Part shown: piece by piece, positions 1 through 7,951 of the stretch
Numbering within the stretch: position 1 is the first letter of the stretch
Layout: each line of letters begins with the position of its first letter
Assembly: GCA_965248975.1 (NCBI GenBank)
Contig: CBDFKU010000011.1
Span: forward strand, 72,367-136,366
Origin: CBDFKU01 sp965248975
GTDB taxonomy: Bacteria; Chloroflexota; Dehalococcoidia; Lucifugimonadales; JAGWBF01
Direction: 5' to 3'
DNA: 64,000 bases
The notes under the pieces: model-generated
Databases searched by the model: none
Seen by the model: only the letters and a program-made list of their open reading frames with translations
Told to the model about the DNA's origin: nothing
Translations under genes and position numbers: made by a program

Positions 1-294
1 CACCTCGACAAAGAAGATGGGCATCTGTATCTTATCCTGAGTGAGCGCACCTCGGTGGAGGAGCAGGGCGCGATAGTCGGCGGTATGGCCGCACATGTGC
101 CACCTGGACGCAATCCGGAGTTCATCCGCTGGTTATTCACTCTGCTGGGACACGATGACCGGGAAATGTGGACCAGGGTCGTGATGGGACTAATGCCCGA
201 GCAGGTATTCGCCGGAGTCAAAACTCTCATCCGCGACACTATTACCGATGATTGGGCCGAGTTGACGAGGCGAATCCCTGAGTTAGAAATCTAG
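1..294 (+). CDS. Hemerythrin-like domain protein, 3' part
   Basis: The frame is open from the first base of the window, so the true start lies upstream; only the last 97 residues are present. The visible part begins HLDKEDGHLY, the His/Glu-Asp spacing of a hemerythrin-type helix that binds a di-iron centre. It ends in the pattern MPEQVFAGVK ... WAELTRRIPEL, which I know from hemerythrin-domain proteins of Actinobacteria and Chloroflexi. Such proteins bind oxygen or sense oxygen and nitric oxide in the cytosol. A terminator-like hairpin follows about 270 bases downstream. The family call rests on motif recall; the N-terminal metal ligands cannot be seen. Confidence 0.55.
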   Translation, partial: HLDKEDGHLYLILSERTSVEEQGAIVGGMAAHVPPGRNPEFIRWLFTLLGHDDREMWTRVVMGLMPEQVFAGVKTLIRDTITDDWAELTRRIPELEI

Positions 295-564
295 CCAGAT
301 GGGCGAAACCAACAAAGCCTGCTGTAAGGTGGCCGTACGTTTTGGGACCGTCTTAGCAAAGACAAGAGCTCGGTTTGCCGCCAAACGTTCACTAACATAC
401 ACCCTCGTGCTGGTCTCGCGAGCGCCGAAGGCAGCTCGGCTGCCCGCCTACTATCCGCGTTACCGTGTGTTAAATAATCACGAGTAGCGCATAGTAGGTA
501 TAGCTTTCCACCCCCGTAACGCTGCCGCCAGCTTGACGGTTGGTGTAGTTCATCCCTCCGCCGT
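295..564. other. Intergenic stretch, no supported gene
   Basis: The only open frame here (299-487) has no ribosome binding site and a composition unlike the neighbouring proteins. I see no RNA gene or repeat before the hairpin at 565. Confidence 0.5.
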
Positions 565-593
565 CCCTTTACCGTCGATGGTAAGGGTTTTTT
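565..593 (+). terminator. Rho-independent terminator
   Basis: CCCTTTACC pairs with GGTAAGGG (one bulged T) around a six-base loop and is followed by six T residues at 588-593. It is oriented to end plus-strand transcripts, most simply that of the hemerythrin-like gene. Confidence 0.75.
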
Positions 594-602
594 GTATCTA
601 AT

Positions 603-1147
603 AGACTGGGCGGCGGCCGTGACGACATCGACCGGCTGCAGGATATGGTGGGACTGACGGAGCGGGCCGGCAGCCAGTTCCGCATCTACTCGTTGGGCAT
701 GAAGCAGCGTCTTGGCCTTGGCTACGCGCTATTGGACGACCCAGAGCTGCTGATCCTTGATGGGCCCACTAACGGCACGGACCCGGCGGGAATGGCGGAG
801 GTGCGGGAGCTGATACGCAAACTCGGAAACAGCGGGTTTTCAGTCCTGCTGTCGAGCCACCTTCTCCGTGAAGTAGCGGAGGTGCGACAGTGTGGGATAC
901 TGTCCCGCTGCAGGCTTATCGCCCAGGGGCGTATGGAAGAGCTGCTCGCAGGGCGGAGTGCGGTGCTAATCAGGACCACCGACGACGCTAGGCGGCCGAA
1001 ATCATCTCCTCGCTGAGCTGTGTCTCGGAGCTTAGACGTGACGACGGGGCGCTGGTCGTAACTGCGCCTCCCCGGCGGTCCGCCGAGATCGCGGCCGTCC
1101 TCTTCGACCAGGGTGTCCATCTGAGCGAGATGGCCGTCATCCAGTAG
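603..1147 (+). pseudogene. ABC transporter ATP-binding protein, decayed fragment
   Basis: This is the C-terminal half of a DrrA/CcmA-type ABC ATPase. The signature YSLGMKQRLG, a Walker B-like LLILDGPTNGTDP and the SSHLLREV switch region are present. The frame begins after a stop at 582-584, so the Walker A P-loop is missing. The catalytic Glu of Walker B reads Gly (usual LDEPTNGLDP). Near 990-1015 the frame shifts and the usual C-terminal tail continues in another frame to a stop at 1145-1147. Loss of the P-loop, a changed catalytic residue and a frameshift together show a dead gene. It lies directly beside the IS630 insertion. Confidence 0.85.
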
Positions 1148-1176
1148 CATTACCCAGTGATGAGAGGTAACATTAC

Positions 1177-2403
1177 TAGTACTCAGTCAACTCGGTGTTG
1201 GTAATTATTTAAGAAATCACTCAAAGTTGCTACCCTTTGGGAAGACAGAATCTACCCAAGGGGTGGCAGTGATGGGACGACGGGAAAAGTATAGGGTGCG
1301 CTTGGACCAGGAAGACCGGGAACAACTCCAGCAATTGATTCGAAGTGGGAAGAGCCGGGCTCGTGTGATGACCCGGGCGAGGATTCTACTAAAGAGCGAT
1401 GAGGGTTGGAAGGCTCCCAAGGTGTCTGAGGCCTTGGACGTCTCCGTAGGCACAGTGTTCCGCATCAAGCGGCGTTTCGCTGAAGAGGGCATGAAGGGGG
1501 CTTTGCTGGAAAGGCCCAGGCCCAGGCCACGGAGGAAGCTGGACGACAAGGGAGAGGCCCACCTCATCGCCCTGGCCTGCAGCGCCGCGCCGGAGGGCCA
1601 CGACCACTGGACCCTGCGGCTGTTGGCCGGGAAAGTGGTAGAGCTAGGGTTGGTGCCCTCCATGTCCCATGAAGGCATCCGCAAGCGGCTCAAAAAAACG
1701 TTCTTAAGCCGTGGCAGAAGAAGGAATGGTGTATTCCTAAGGTGAGCGCCGACTTTGTGGCAGCCATGGAGGATGTGCTGGACCTGTATGCCGAGCCCTA
1801 TGACCCCCGGCGGCCGGTGGTCTGCTTTGACGAGACCTCGACTCAGCTGTTGAGCGAGCCACGGCCGCCCCTCCCAGCGAAGCCGGGACAGCCGCGGCGA
1901 CAGGACTACGAGTACCGAAGGGAGGGCACCCGGAACCTGTTCCTGACCTGCGAGCCGCTGCAGGGCTGGAGACACGTGGCCATCACCCAGCGGCGGACCC
2001 AGCAGGACTTCGCCCGTCAGATGCGTTGGTTGGTGGATGAGGCCTACCCGGAGGCCCCGGTGGTGCGAGTTGTTCTGGATAACCTGAACACTCATCGCCC
2101 GGCTTCCCTGTACGAGGCCTTTCCTGCCCCTGAGGCCCGGCGTATCGTAAAGCGGCTGGAGTTCCACCACACCCCCAAACACGGCAGTTGGCTCAACATG
2201 GCGGAGATCGAGTTCAGCGTCCTGGCCCGATCTTGCCTGAGGAGGCGTGTCCCCGATGAGGCTGCCCTCCGCCGAGAAATTCAGGCCCTGGAGGGGGAGC
2301 GAAACGCCGCCCGAGCCTCTATCCATTGGCGCTTCAACACCCAAGATGCTAGGGCGAAACTCCATCGGCTATATCCTTCAAATCACAGGTTGACTGAGTA
2401 CTA
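1177..2403 (+). mobile_element. IS630-family insertion sequence, copy 1
   Basis: The element is bounded by 13-bp perfect inverted repeats (GTACTCAGTCAAC at 1179-1191, its complement at 2389-2401) and a TA on each side (1177-1178, 2402-2403). The outer flanks are C on the left and G on the right, so the target was CTAG with TA duplicated, the known preference of IS630. It carries two overlapping frames that together make one DDE transposase. A second, damaged copy lies at 5217-6450. The two share the same ends and are almost identical, so they are recent relatives. Confidence 0.95.
1272..1745 (+). CDS. IS630 transposase, N-terminal frame (helix-turn-helix part)
   Basis: The ATG at 1272 follows an AAGGGGTGG ribosome binding site and gives 157 residues; an upstream TTG in frame is less likely. 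The product starts MGRREKYRVRL and holds the winged helix-turn-helix DNA-binding part (VSEALDVSVGTVFRIKRRF). Near its end the normal family reading (LKKN-LKPW) lies in the -1 frame. The switch point is a run of seven A residues (CTC AAA AAA ACG). Its stop overlaps the GTG of the second frame (GTGA at 1742-1745). The full enzyme therefore needs a -1 slip or transcript slippage on the A run, unless the run is really eight A residues. Confidence 0.85.
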   Translation: MGRREKYRVRLDQEDREQLQQLIRSGKSRARVMTRARILLKSDEGWKAPKVSEALDVSVGTVFRIKRRFAEEGMKGALLERPRPRPRRKLDDKGEAHLIALACSAAPEGHDHWTLRLLAGKVVELGLVPSMSHEGIRKRLKKTFLSRGRRRNGVFLR

Positions 2404-2404
2404 G
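1742..2404 (+). CDS. IS630 transposase, C-terminal DDE frame
   Basis: This frame holds the catalytic core: first Asp in VVCFDETS, second in VVLDNLNTH, and the Glu in NMAEIEFS, the three metal ligands of IS630/Tc1-type transposases. The GTG at 1742 overlaps the stop of the upstream frame, but a fusion made by frameshifting is the likelier product. The stop codon TAG (2402-2404) is made of the duplicated TA plus the first host base G. The end of the protein therefore depends on insertion at CTAG. Confidence 0.85.
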   Translation: MSADFVAAMEDVLDLYAEPYDPRRPVVCFDETSTQLLSEPRPPLPAKPGQPRRQDYEYRREGTRNLFLTCEPLQGWRHVAITQRRTQQDFARQMRWLVDEAYPEAPVVRVVLDNLNTHRPASLYEAFPAPEARRIVKRLEFHHTPKHGSWLNMAEIEFSVLARSCLRRRVPDEAALRREIQALEGERNAARASIHWRFNTQDARAKLHRLYPSNHRLTEY

Positions 2405-2466
2405 TAATATCGATGATGCGTTAATACACTGGCATCACGTACCGAACCGATACAAAAGGGAGATTC

Positions 2467-2568
2467 ATGCCCAAAGGACACGACGCACAAAAGGCGGTCA
2501 AGAAGAAAGCCGGAAAAACGCCAAAGGAAAAACGTATTGCAAAGAAAAGCAAGAAAGCCTCCGATTAA
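2467..2568 (+). CDS. Small lysine-rich protein (33 aa)
   Basis: An ATG with a good ribosome binding site (AGGGAG, 2458-2463) opens a 33-residue frame beginning MPKGHDAQKAVKKKAGK and ending KKASD. About 40% of residues are Lys or Arg and none is aromatic, so it is probably disordered and nucleic-acid or ribosome associated. Similar tiny basic proteins starting MPKG and rich in KKK are scattered through bacteria with no assigned function. It begins 63 bases after IS630 copy 1 and appears intact. Confidence 0.6.
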   Translation: MPKGHDAQKAVKKKAGKTPKEKRIAKKSKKASD

Positions 2569-2726
2569 CATCAATTGACGTCGGGGATGACCGAGTACAG
2601 ATCAGCTCTTTGCCAGCTATGGATTTTGACAGCAACGCGTAGAGAGACTCAGGAACTTGTTGAAACGGTCCAGCTTTGGAGGCAACCGCCTGTGGATAGG
2701 TGGATAGATAGGGAGAAGACCTATCC

Positions 2727-2776
2727 TGGGTCTTGCACACACCGAGTCAGGGGTTCGAATCCTCTACTGCCCACCA
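2727..2776 (+). pseudogene. tRNA 3' fragment (tRNA-Val-like)
   Basis: The T arm (AGGGG TTCGAAT CCTCT), an acceptor 3' strand ACTGCCC, discriminator A and encoded CCA (2774-2776) are all present. The 5' acceptor strand GGGCAGT, the D arm and an intact anticodon stem are not found upstream. The remaining 3' half most resembles a tRNA-Val gene of the GGGCAGT type. It is therefore a broken tRNA or a copied tRNA 3' end such as is left at integrative-element attachment sites. Confidence 0.7.
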
Positions 2777-3318
2777 TTCAGAACATCGGCAGACCTCCTG
2801 GTGTAATCTGTATAAATCGAGCCTAACCACCGATATCCTCCACCTTGCCCGGTAAACGGATCGCCAAGGTTGTTTGCAAATTGTGAACACCCGACCCTAG
2901 TCGATTTCGAAGTGGATGTTCCAAAGCTGTGACTTAATTAACGGCGATTGCTAGGAGGGGCATCAACTGTCGTGGGGGCGATGAACCCAACCCGGTCTCG
3001 ATGGCCGTCTGTTTTTCCAGCCATATTGGAACGTCTAGGGGAAGCCCCCAACACAGATGGGATCATCGAACTTGAACCCGGCCTTCTGGTCACCTGTGTA
3101 CGACTCCATCAGTCATTCAGACCAACGCCGTAGTCGCTAGAGATTCCGAAGATAACTGGTGTGTCTTCCTGGCCCTGAATGTGGATATCCGCAGTGGCCT
3201 GAAAGCCGGCCCCTTCCTCTATCCAGCCGAACACCGCGATGAGTTTCGAGGAGCGCCATCATTTGCTTAGCCTGGTGGTGGAACGTATTATCGTCTGTAA
3301 TGGGGTCGTGAGTTTCGA
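2777..3318. other. Intergenic stretch, no supported gene
   Basis: Short open frames at 2948-3133 and 3137-3352 lack protein-like composition and family resemblance. The sequence looks like decayed DNA between the tRNA fragment and the hairpin at 3319. Confidence 0.5.
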
Positions 3319-3350
3319 GACCATCATCCCGGCTCGCCGGGATGATGGTC
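3319..3350. repeat. Perfect 14-bp inverted repeat with 4-base loop
   Basis: GACCATCATCCCGG is followed by CTCG and then its exact complement. It lies 52 bases beyond the stop of the minus-strand membrane protein gene (3402-5018), without a T run. It resembles the short palindromes around CCGGC/GCCGG at 16927-16942 and 18982-19001 and may be a dispersed REP-like repeat that also ends transcripts. Confidence 0.75.
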
Positions 3351-3401
3351 AATTGCGTACACTTAATGGCGAGCTTGTCGAACCACGGCCCTCGGGGGAC
3401 G

Positions 3402-5018
3402 CTAGCGGCTGAGGATGGGGATGTGCAGCAGGCGTATGAAGAAGGATCCTATCAGCAGCACCAGGCCGACCACCATTATGGCGATGGAGGGCACGATGAA
3501 ACCACCCGCGATGTCGGTGGCCATCGAGCCCAGAACGTCGTTTATGACGACGATCATGCTGTCGGGAATGGGGGACGCTCCGGCGATCCCTTCGTCCAGC
3601 AGGTCCTCGAACCAGTCCGACAGCTTAGACTTGGAGACCAGGCCGATTATCAGGAAGACCAGGCCGGTCAGGAACAGCGTTACCCCGGGCCATCGCAGCC
3701 CCGAGCCGATGTGAGGCAGCCAAACCAGGGACATGCCCACGACCGCTAAGGCCAGGATCAGGATGGCCAACCAGCCTCCGATATACGACCTGTCGATGAC
3801 GTCCCGGAGGACATCCACGTCGTCCAGGAACTCCTCTTTAGTCTGGTCGTTCTGCTCCGCCGCTATGGCGATCAGGTCCAGGCGGTCCTGATCGTCCACC
3901 TCTTTCCGGTCCCGTAGCTCCTGGATGGCCTCGTCGATCAAGGGGTTGGTGATCCCGCGGGCGCCGATTTTCAGGGCACCCTTGACGTTGCCGGCCCCCA
4001 GGAGTTCCTTAATCTCTTCGCTCCGGCGCTCCAGTCCGTCCAGGGCATCCTGAGAGAAGCCCTGTTCCTCCAGAGCCTCGAAGGCCAGGTCGTAGGCGTC
4101 GTCCACGAACTCGTTCACCACGGGCTCGGTCAGGGGCCTCGATGCGACTGACAGAGCTCCCTTGACGTCGGCCTCCCGGAGCTGCTCCTTGATCTCGTCT
4201 TCCTGCTCCAGGAGCTTGTCGATGGTCTCTTCCGGCACCAACCCCTGTTCGCGCACGGCGGCCAGGGCCAGATCGTAGGCCGCCAGCCGCTGGTCCACCG
4301 GGATGGACTGAATCGAGGGAATGCTGGTGGGTAGCTGTCCACCGGCCAGCCTCTGGTAAATCCCCTCGATTTGCCGTTCGAAATCCTCGGCGGTGTCGGC
4401 GGGGACCACTGTGAGTTCGGCTATCGTGTCGTCCACGTAGCTGGCCACCAGGGCGTCGGGGTCCTCGATCAAGGGCGCCCGGGTCGGGATCTTGCCGTCT
4501 TCCAGGGTCCGGTAGATCTCCTCCAGCTCGGCTTGCAGCTCCTCCACGGAGTTGACCGGCACATCCTCCAGGTCGTCGATGCGGCCATCGATGTAGTCGA
4601 ATATAGAGGCCCTGACCCTGTCCAGGGGCGGGCCGAGCTCGATGAAGACCTCCGGAGTCTCGGTGTCTTTGTTCAGGTAATCGATGGTGCCCTTGATCGC
4701 CCCTTCCACCTGGTCCTGGAGGTACTCGGGGGTTATGATCTCGCGAGCCACCAAGGCCACGTCATCCTGGGAAACGTCGATGTTTCCCAGGAGCTCGTCG
4801 GTATTGTCCTTGAACTCGGGGTCCGGCAGGACCTCGTCGTAGATACGATCGTATACGTTGTTCTCAGCCAGGTTCTGGGAATAGAACTGGTCGTCTAGGA
4901 AGTTGTTGCGAAGGTTGTCCACCATCAGGAAGGCAATGAAGGCGACGACGATTACCACGAAAAGGATGAGGGTTGCCACAGAGCGAAACGCGAAGAAGAA
5001 GCAGCCGAACAATCCCAA
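3402..5018 (-). CDS. Multi-pass membrane protein with internal repeats, unknown function
   Basis: The 538-residue product has one N-terminal membrane helix (about residues 12-32), a long acidic, helical extracytoplasmic-type region of roughly 370 residues, and three C-terminal helices (about 415-525). Two units of about 70 residues repeat in the middle: DLALAAVREQG ... VKGALSVASRPLTEP, then DLAFEALEEQG ... VKGALKIGARGITNP. I do not recognise the family. The helix-large domain-helices plan recalls paralogous uncharacterised membrane proteins of Dehalococcoidia. It stands alone, with IS630 copy 2 about 200 bases upstream of its start. Confidence 0.8.
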   Translation of the reverse strand: MGLFGCFFFAFRSVATLILFVVIVVAFIAFLMVDNLRNNFLDDQFYSQNLAENNVYDRIYDEVLPDPEFKDNTDELLGNIDVSQDDVALVAREIITPEYLQDQVEGAIKGTIDYLNKDTETPEVFIELGPPLDRVRASIFDYIDGRIDDLEDVPVNSVEELQAELEEIYRTLEDGKIPTRAPLIEDPDALVASYVDDTIAELTVVPADTAEDFERQIEGIYQRLAGGQLPTSIPSIQSIPVDQRLAAYDLALAAVREQGLVPEETIDKLLEQEDEIKEQLREADVKGALSVASRPLTEPVVNEFVDDAYDLAFEALEEQGFSQDALDGLERRSEEIKELLGAGNVKGALKIGARGITNPLIDEAIQELRDRKEVDDQDRLDLIAIAAEQNDQTKEEFLDDVDVLRDVIDRSYIGGWLAILILALAVVGMSLVWLPHIGSGLRWPGVTLFLTGLVFLIIGLVSKSKLSDWFEDLLDEGIAGASPIPDSMIVVINDVLGSMATDIAGGFIVPSIAIMVVGLVLLIGSFFIRLLHIPILSR

Positions 5019-5216
5019 CGGACCTTCCCAAAGCCCTCAACGGGGCAGATTCTGGAAGCGCGACGACCCATTATATCATACGGAACGGGGAATAACCGAA
5101 CCGCTCGATACACCAGGACGGCTGTCACGGGGGAGAGACCAAGTTCCTTTCCCCCTCTAGGTAGGAAGGCTAGGATGGGGATGAAAGGCACCTATCAATC
5201 CTGGTTGGAAGAGCCC

Positions 5217-6450
5217 TAGTACTCAGTCAACTCGGTGTTGGTAATTATTTAAGAAATCACTCAAAGTTGCTACCCTTTGGGAAGACAGAATCTACCCAAG
5301 GGGTGGCAGTGATGGGACGACGGGAAAAGTATAGGGTGCGCTTGGACCAGGAAGACCGGGAACAACTCCAGCAATTGATTCGAAGTGGGAAGAGCCGGGC
5401 TCGTGTGATGACCCGGGCGAGGATTCTACTAAAGAGCGATGAGGGTTGGAAGGCTCCCAAGGTGTCTGAGGCCTTGGACGTCTCCGTAGGCACAGTGTTC
5501 CGCATCAAGCGGCGTTTCGCTGAAGAGGGCATGAAGGGGGCTTTGCTGGAAAGGCCCAGGCCCAGGCCCAGGCCACGGAGGAAGCTGGACGACAAGGGAG
5601 AGGCCCACCTCATCGCCCTGGCCTGAAGCGCCGCGCCGGAGGGCCACGACCACTGGACCCTGCGGCTGTTGGCCGGGAAAGTGGTAGAGCTAGGGTTGGT
5701 GCCCTCCATGTCCCATGAAGGCATCCGCAAGCGGCTCAAAAAAACGTTCTTAAGCCGTGGCAGAAGAAGGAATGGTGTATTCCTAAGGTGAGCGCCGACT
5801 TTGTGGCAGCCATGGAGGATGTGCTGGACCTGTATGCCGAGCCCTATGACCCCCGGCGGCCGGTGGTCTGCTTTGACGAGACCTCGACTCAGCTGTTGAG
5901 CGAGCCACGGCCGCCCCTCCCAGCGAAGCCGGGACAGCCGCGGCGACAGGACTACTTTGTACCGAAGGGAGGGCACCCGGAACCTGTTCCTGACCTGCGA
6001 GCCGCTGCAGGGCTGGAGACACGTGGCCATCACCCAGCGGCGGACCCAGCAGGACTTCGCCCGTCAGATGCGTTGGTTGGTGGATGAGGCCTACCCGGAG
6101 GCCCCGGTGGTGCGAGTTGTTCTGGATAACCTGAACACTCATCGCCCGGCTTCCCTGTACGAGGCCTTTCCTGCCCCTGAGGCCCGGCGTATCGTAAAGC
6201 GGCTGGAGTTCCACCACACCCCCAAACACGGCAGTTGGCTCAACATGGCGGAGATCGAGTTCAGCGTCCTGGCCCGATCTTGCCTGAGGAGGCGTGTCCC
6301 CGATGAGGCTGCCCTCCGCCGAGAAATTCAGGCCCTGGAGGGGGAGCGAAACGCCGCCCGAGCCTCTATCCATTGGCGCTTCAACACCCAAGATGCTAGG
6401 GCGAAACTCCATCGGCTATATCCTTCAAATCACAGGTTGACTGAGTACTA
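5217..6450 (+). mobile_element. IS630-family insertion sequence, copy 2 (defective)
   Basis: It has the same 13-bp terminal repeats as copy 1 (5219-5231 and 6436-6448), with TA on both sides and C/G outside, again a CTAG target. It is seven bases longer than copy 1: one extra CCCAGG unit near 5567 and one net base near 5955. It inserted into the CTAG that contains the stop codon of the phage gene at 6448 and rebuilt that stop exactly. Confidence 0.95.
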
Positions 6451-6451
6451 G
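5312..6451 (+). pseudogene. IS630 transposase, inactivated copy
   Basis: Relative to copy 1 there is a C-to-A change creating TGA at 5624-5626 in the helix-turn-helix frame. In the catalytic frame, GAG is replaced by TTTG near 5956, which shifts the frame after RRQDY. The catalytic DDE residues are still encoded downstream but cannot be joined to the N-terminus. The A7 slippery run is preserved. Unlike several other broken genes here, these changes are not simple same-base-run losses, so this copy looks truly dead. Confidence 0.9.
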
Positions 6452-7014
6452 ATCGCCACCGCCTCCACCCAGAAGGTTGCTCCCACGATCCCGAGACCGT
6501 ACTCCGGGAAAGGCCGTCTCGCCGTGGCCCTGGTGCACAATATCGAGCTCACCAGGTTGGGCTTGGTTGCCCCGTTGACCAGGGCCCTGACGGACGCGGC
6601 CTGGTCCTTGGACACGTACTTCTCCAGCTCGGCGTGGGCCTCCTCTTCATCGGCCAAACTGACCAGGATGACCACCTCCAGATGGTAGATCGCGGTGGGC
6701 TCGGTGGCCCGGTAGTCGGCCACCACGCTCTGGGCCGTCGCCCGGATGTCCCGAATGACGGCGGCCGGGAACTCGCCTACCGACGACGCCGGGTACTTGT
6801 ACACCCGGAGGTCGTCGACTGTGTCCAGCTTGGTGGCTATGTTATCGATCAGTTCCTTCAGGACCCCCGAGGTTGGAGCTACCGCGTCCCCACTCCCAGG
6901 GGATGCCTGCGATAGGGACCTAGAAGCTGCCTCACGTCCGGGTCGAGCCCGCGGAGCCCGTCTCCTGCGGAGACCCCGGACTGGGCGGCGAAGCGGGCGT
7001 CTTTGCGCTTCCAC
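6448..7014 (-). CDS. Phage tail-completion-like protein
   Basis: The conserved part is about 135 residues, from VLKELIDNIATKL to GATFWVEAVAI. The first ~50 residues of the open frame are Arg/Pro-rich and overlap the upstream connector gene, so they are probably not translated. No ATG, GTG or TTG lies near the expected start; a CTG at 6861 is possible, or an indel has hidden the start. Position after the head-tail connector suggests a tail-completion or tail-terminator role, which is inference. IS630 copy 2 sits in its stop codon without changing it. Confidence 0.55.
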   Translation of the reverse strand: MEAQRRPLRRPVRGLRRRRAPRARPGREAASRSLSQASPGSGDAVAPTSGVLKELIDNIATKLDTVDDLRVYKYPASSVGEFPAAVIRDIRATAQSVVADYRATEPTAIYHLEVVILVSLADEEEAHAELEKYVSKDQAASVRALVNGATKPNLVSSILCTRATARRPFPEYGLGIVGATFWVEAVAI

Positions 7015-7712
7015 AGCCGGGAAGCCTGGATAAGACAGGCCTCCACTACCGTTTCCGGATACCGGTAAACGGATATATCGGTGCCGTCGCTGTGAGCCGC
7101 GGCGGTGCTGCCGTTGACCCCTCTCACCACCGTGAGATCGTTGGTCGAGATGACGCTGACGTAGAGCTGCTCGCTCTCGATCAGGACGGTCTGCCCCACC
7201 GCGAACTTGGAGCCGTCGGTCACCGTGAGGGTAGCCGAGTACTGAGCTCCTTCGTTGATGTCGGCCCCGATGTCCTCGGTCACTTCCCTATACCCCCACT
7301 TGCCCGTGATCTGCACCGTCTGCATACCGGTGGTAAAGACATCCTCGTTGCCGGCCTCGACATCCACCGTGACCCAGGTGTAGGGCCGTCCCCAGGCCTT
7401 GGTGGGCGCGGAGTTGGGCGGATAGAGGAGATAGTCGGAGGCGGCCCAGGTGGTCTCGAAGGTCCGGTCCAGGTTGTCATCGGTCTTTAGGGATGTCACG
7501 CCGATGAGGTCCTGCACCTGCAGTTCTGTTCCGCCGTCTCCGTCGAACACCCTGGTCGCCACCAGCACGTAGAAGCGGCGGTTGCAGTAGCGGTCGACCA
7601 GCCTGGAGACCGCTTCTAGCAGGTCCCTCAAACGTGTGTCGTAGGTGGTGCCGCTGATGTTCAGCACCCCGGTGGATTTCAGGGTAGTGAGGTCCGCGTA
7701 GGCGTTGGTCAT
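6879..7712 (-). CDS. Phage head-tail connector protein (gp6-like)
   Basis: The ATG at 7712 gives 277 residues starting MTNAYADLTTLKSTG; a longer GTG-type start reading is less likely. The N-terminus, with a helical run RLRDLLEAVSRLVDRYCNRRFY, fits the gp6-like connector family that plugs the portal ring and joins the tail. The middle holds a beta-rich insertion. It follows the small gene at 7715-7948 with almost no gap, as expected in a head operon. The family call rests on the N-terminal pattern and gene order. Confidence 0.7.
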   Translation of the reverse strand: MTNAYADLTTLKSTGVLNISGTTYDTRLRDLLEAVSRLVDRYCNRRFYVLVATRVFDGDGGTELQVQDLIGVTSLKTDDNLDRTFETTWAASDYLLYPPNSAPTKAWGRPYTWVTVDVEAGNEDVFTTGMQTVQITGKWGYREVTEDIGADINEGAQYSATLTVTDGSKFAVGQTVLIESEQLYVSVISTNDLTVVRGVNGSTAAAHSDGTDISVYRYPETVVEACLIQASRLWKRKDARFAAQSGVSAGDGLRGLDPDVRQLLGPYRRHPLGVGTR

Positions 7713-7714
7713 GG

Positions 7715-7948
7715 CTACGGCTTGGTATAGGAGAATGAGTCGGTGGTGGGGGTAGTGGTGGGATGGTCGCTGTGCCACTGGTCCAGCCGGGCCTTTATGG
7801 CCGCCCTAATCTGGGCTTGGGACGGGGCGGAGGGGCCGGGAAAGAAACGCATCTCCCGTACCATGAGGTCCTCGTTATCGTCCAGAAGACGGAAGTGGGC
7901 GAAGTATCCCGCACCCGTTTGGGTGACGTCATCGACTTTTACTTGCAT
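7715..7948 (-). CDS. Small phage-module protein, unknown (77 aa)
   Basis: MQVKVDDVTQTGAG opens a compact alpha/beta protein that ends YTKP. The stop is two bases before the connector start and the start lies three bases after the upstream stop, so it is translated as part of the structural operon. I do not recognise the family. Small proteins in this place are often adaptors or tail-fibre accessories, but nothing in the sequence proves that. Confidence 0.65.
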   Translation of the reverse strand: MQVKVDDVTQTGAGYFAHFRLLDDNEDLMVREMRFFPGPSAPSQAQIRAAIKARLDQWHSDHPTTTPTTDSFSYTKP

Positions 7949-7951
7949 GTC

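Noticed and set aside
299..487. Possible 62-residue gene
   Set aside because: No ribosome site, atypical composition, no family resemblance.
2690..2776. Complete tRNA gene
   Set aside because: The 5' acceptor strand, D arm and a proper anticodon stem are absent.
2948..3133. Possible 61-residue gene
   Set aside because: Start unsupported and composition not protein-like; probably decayed sequence.
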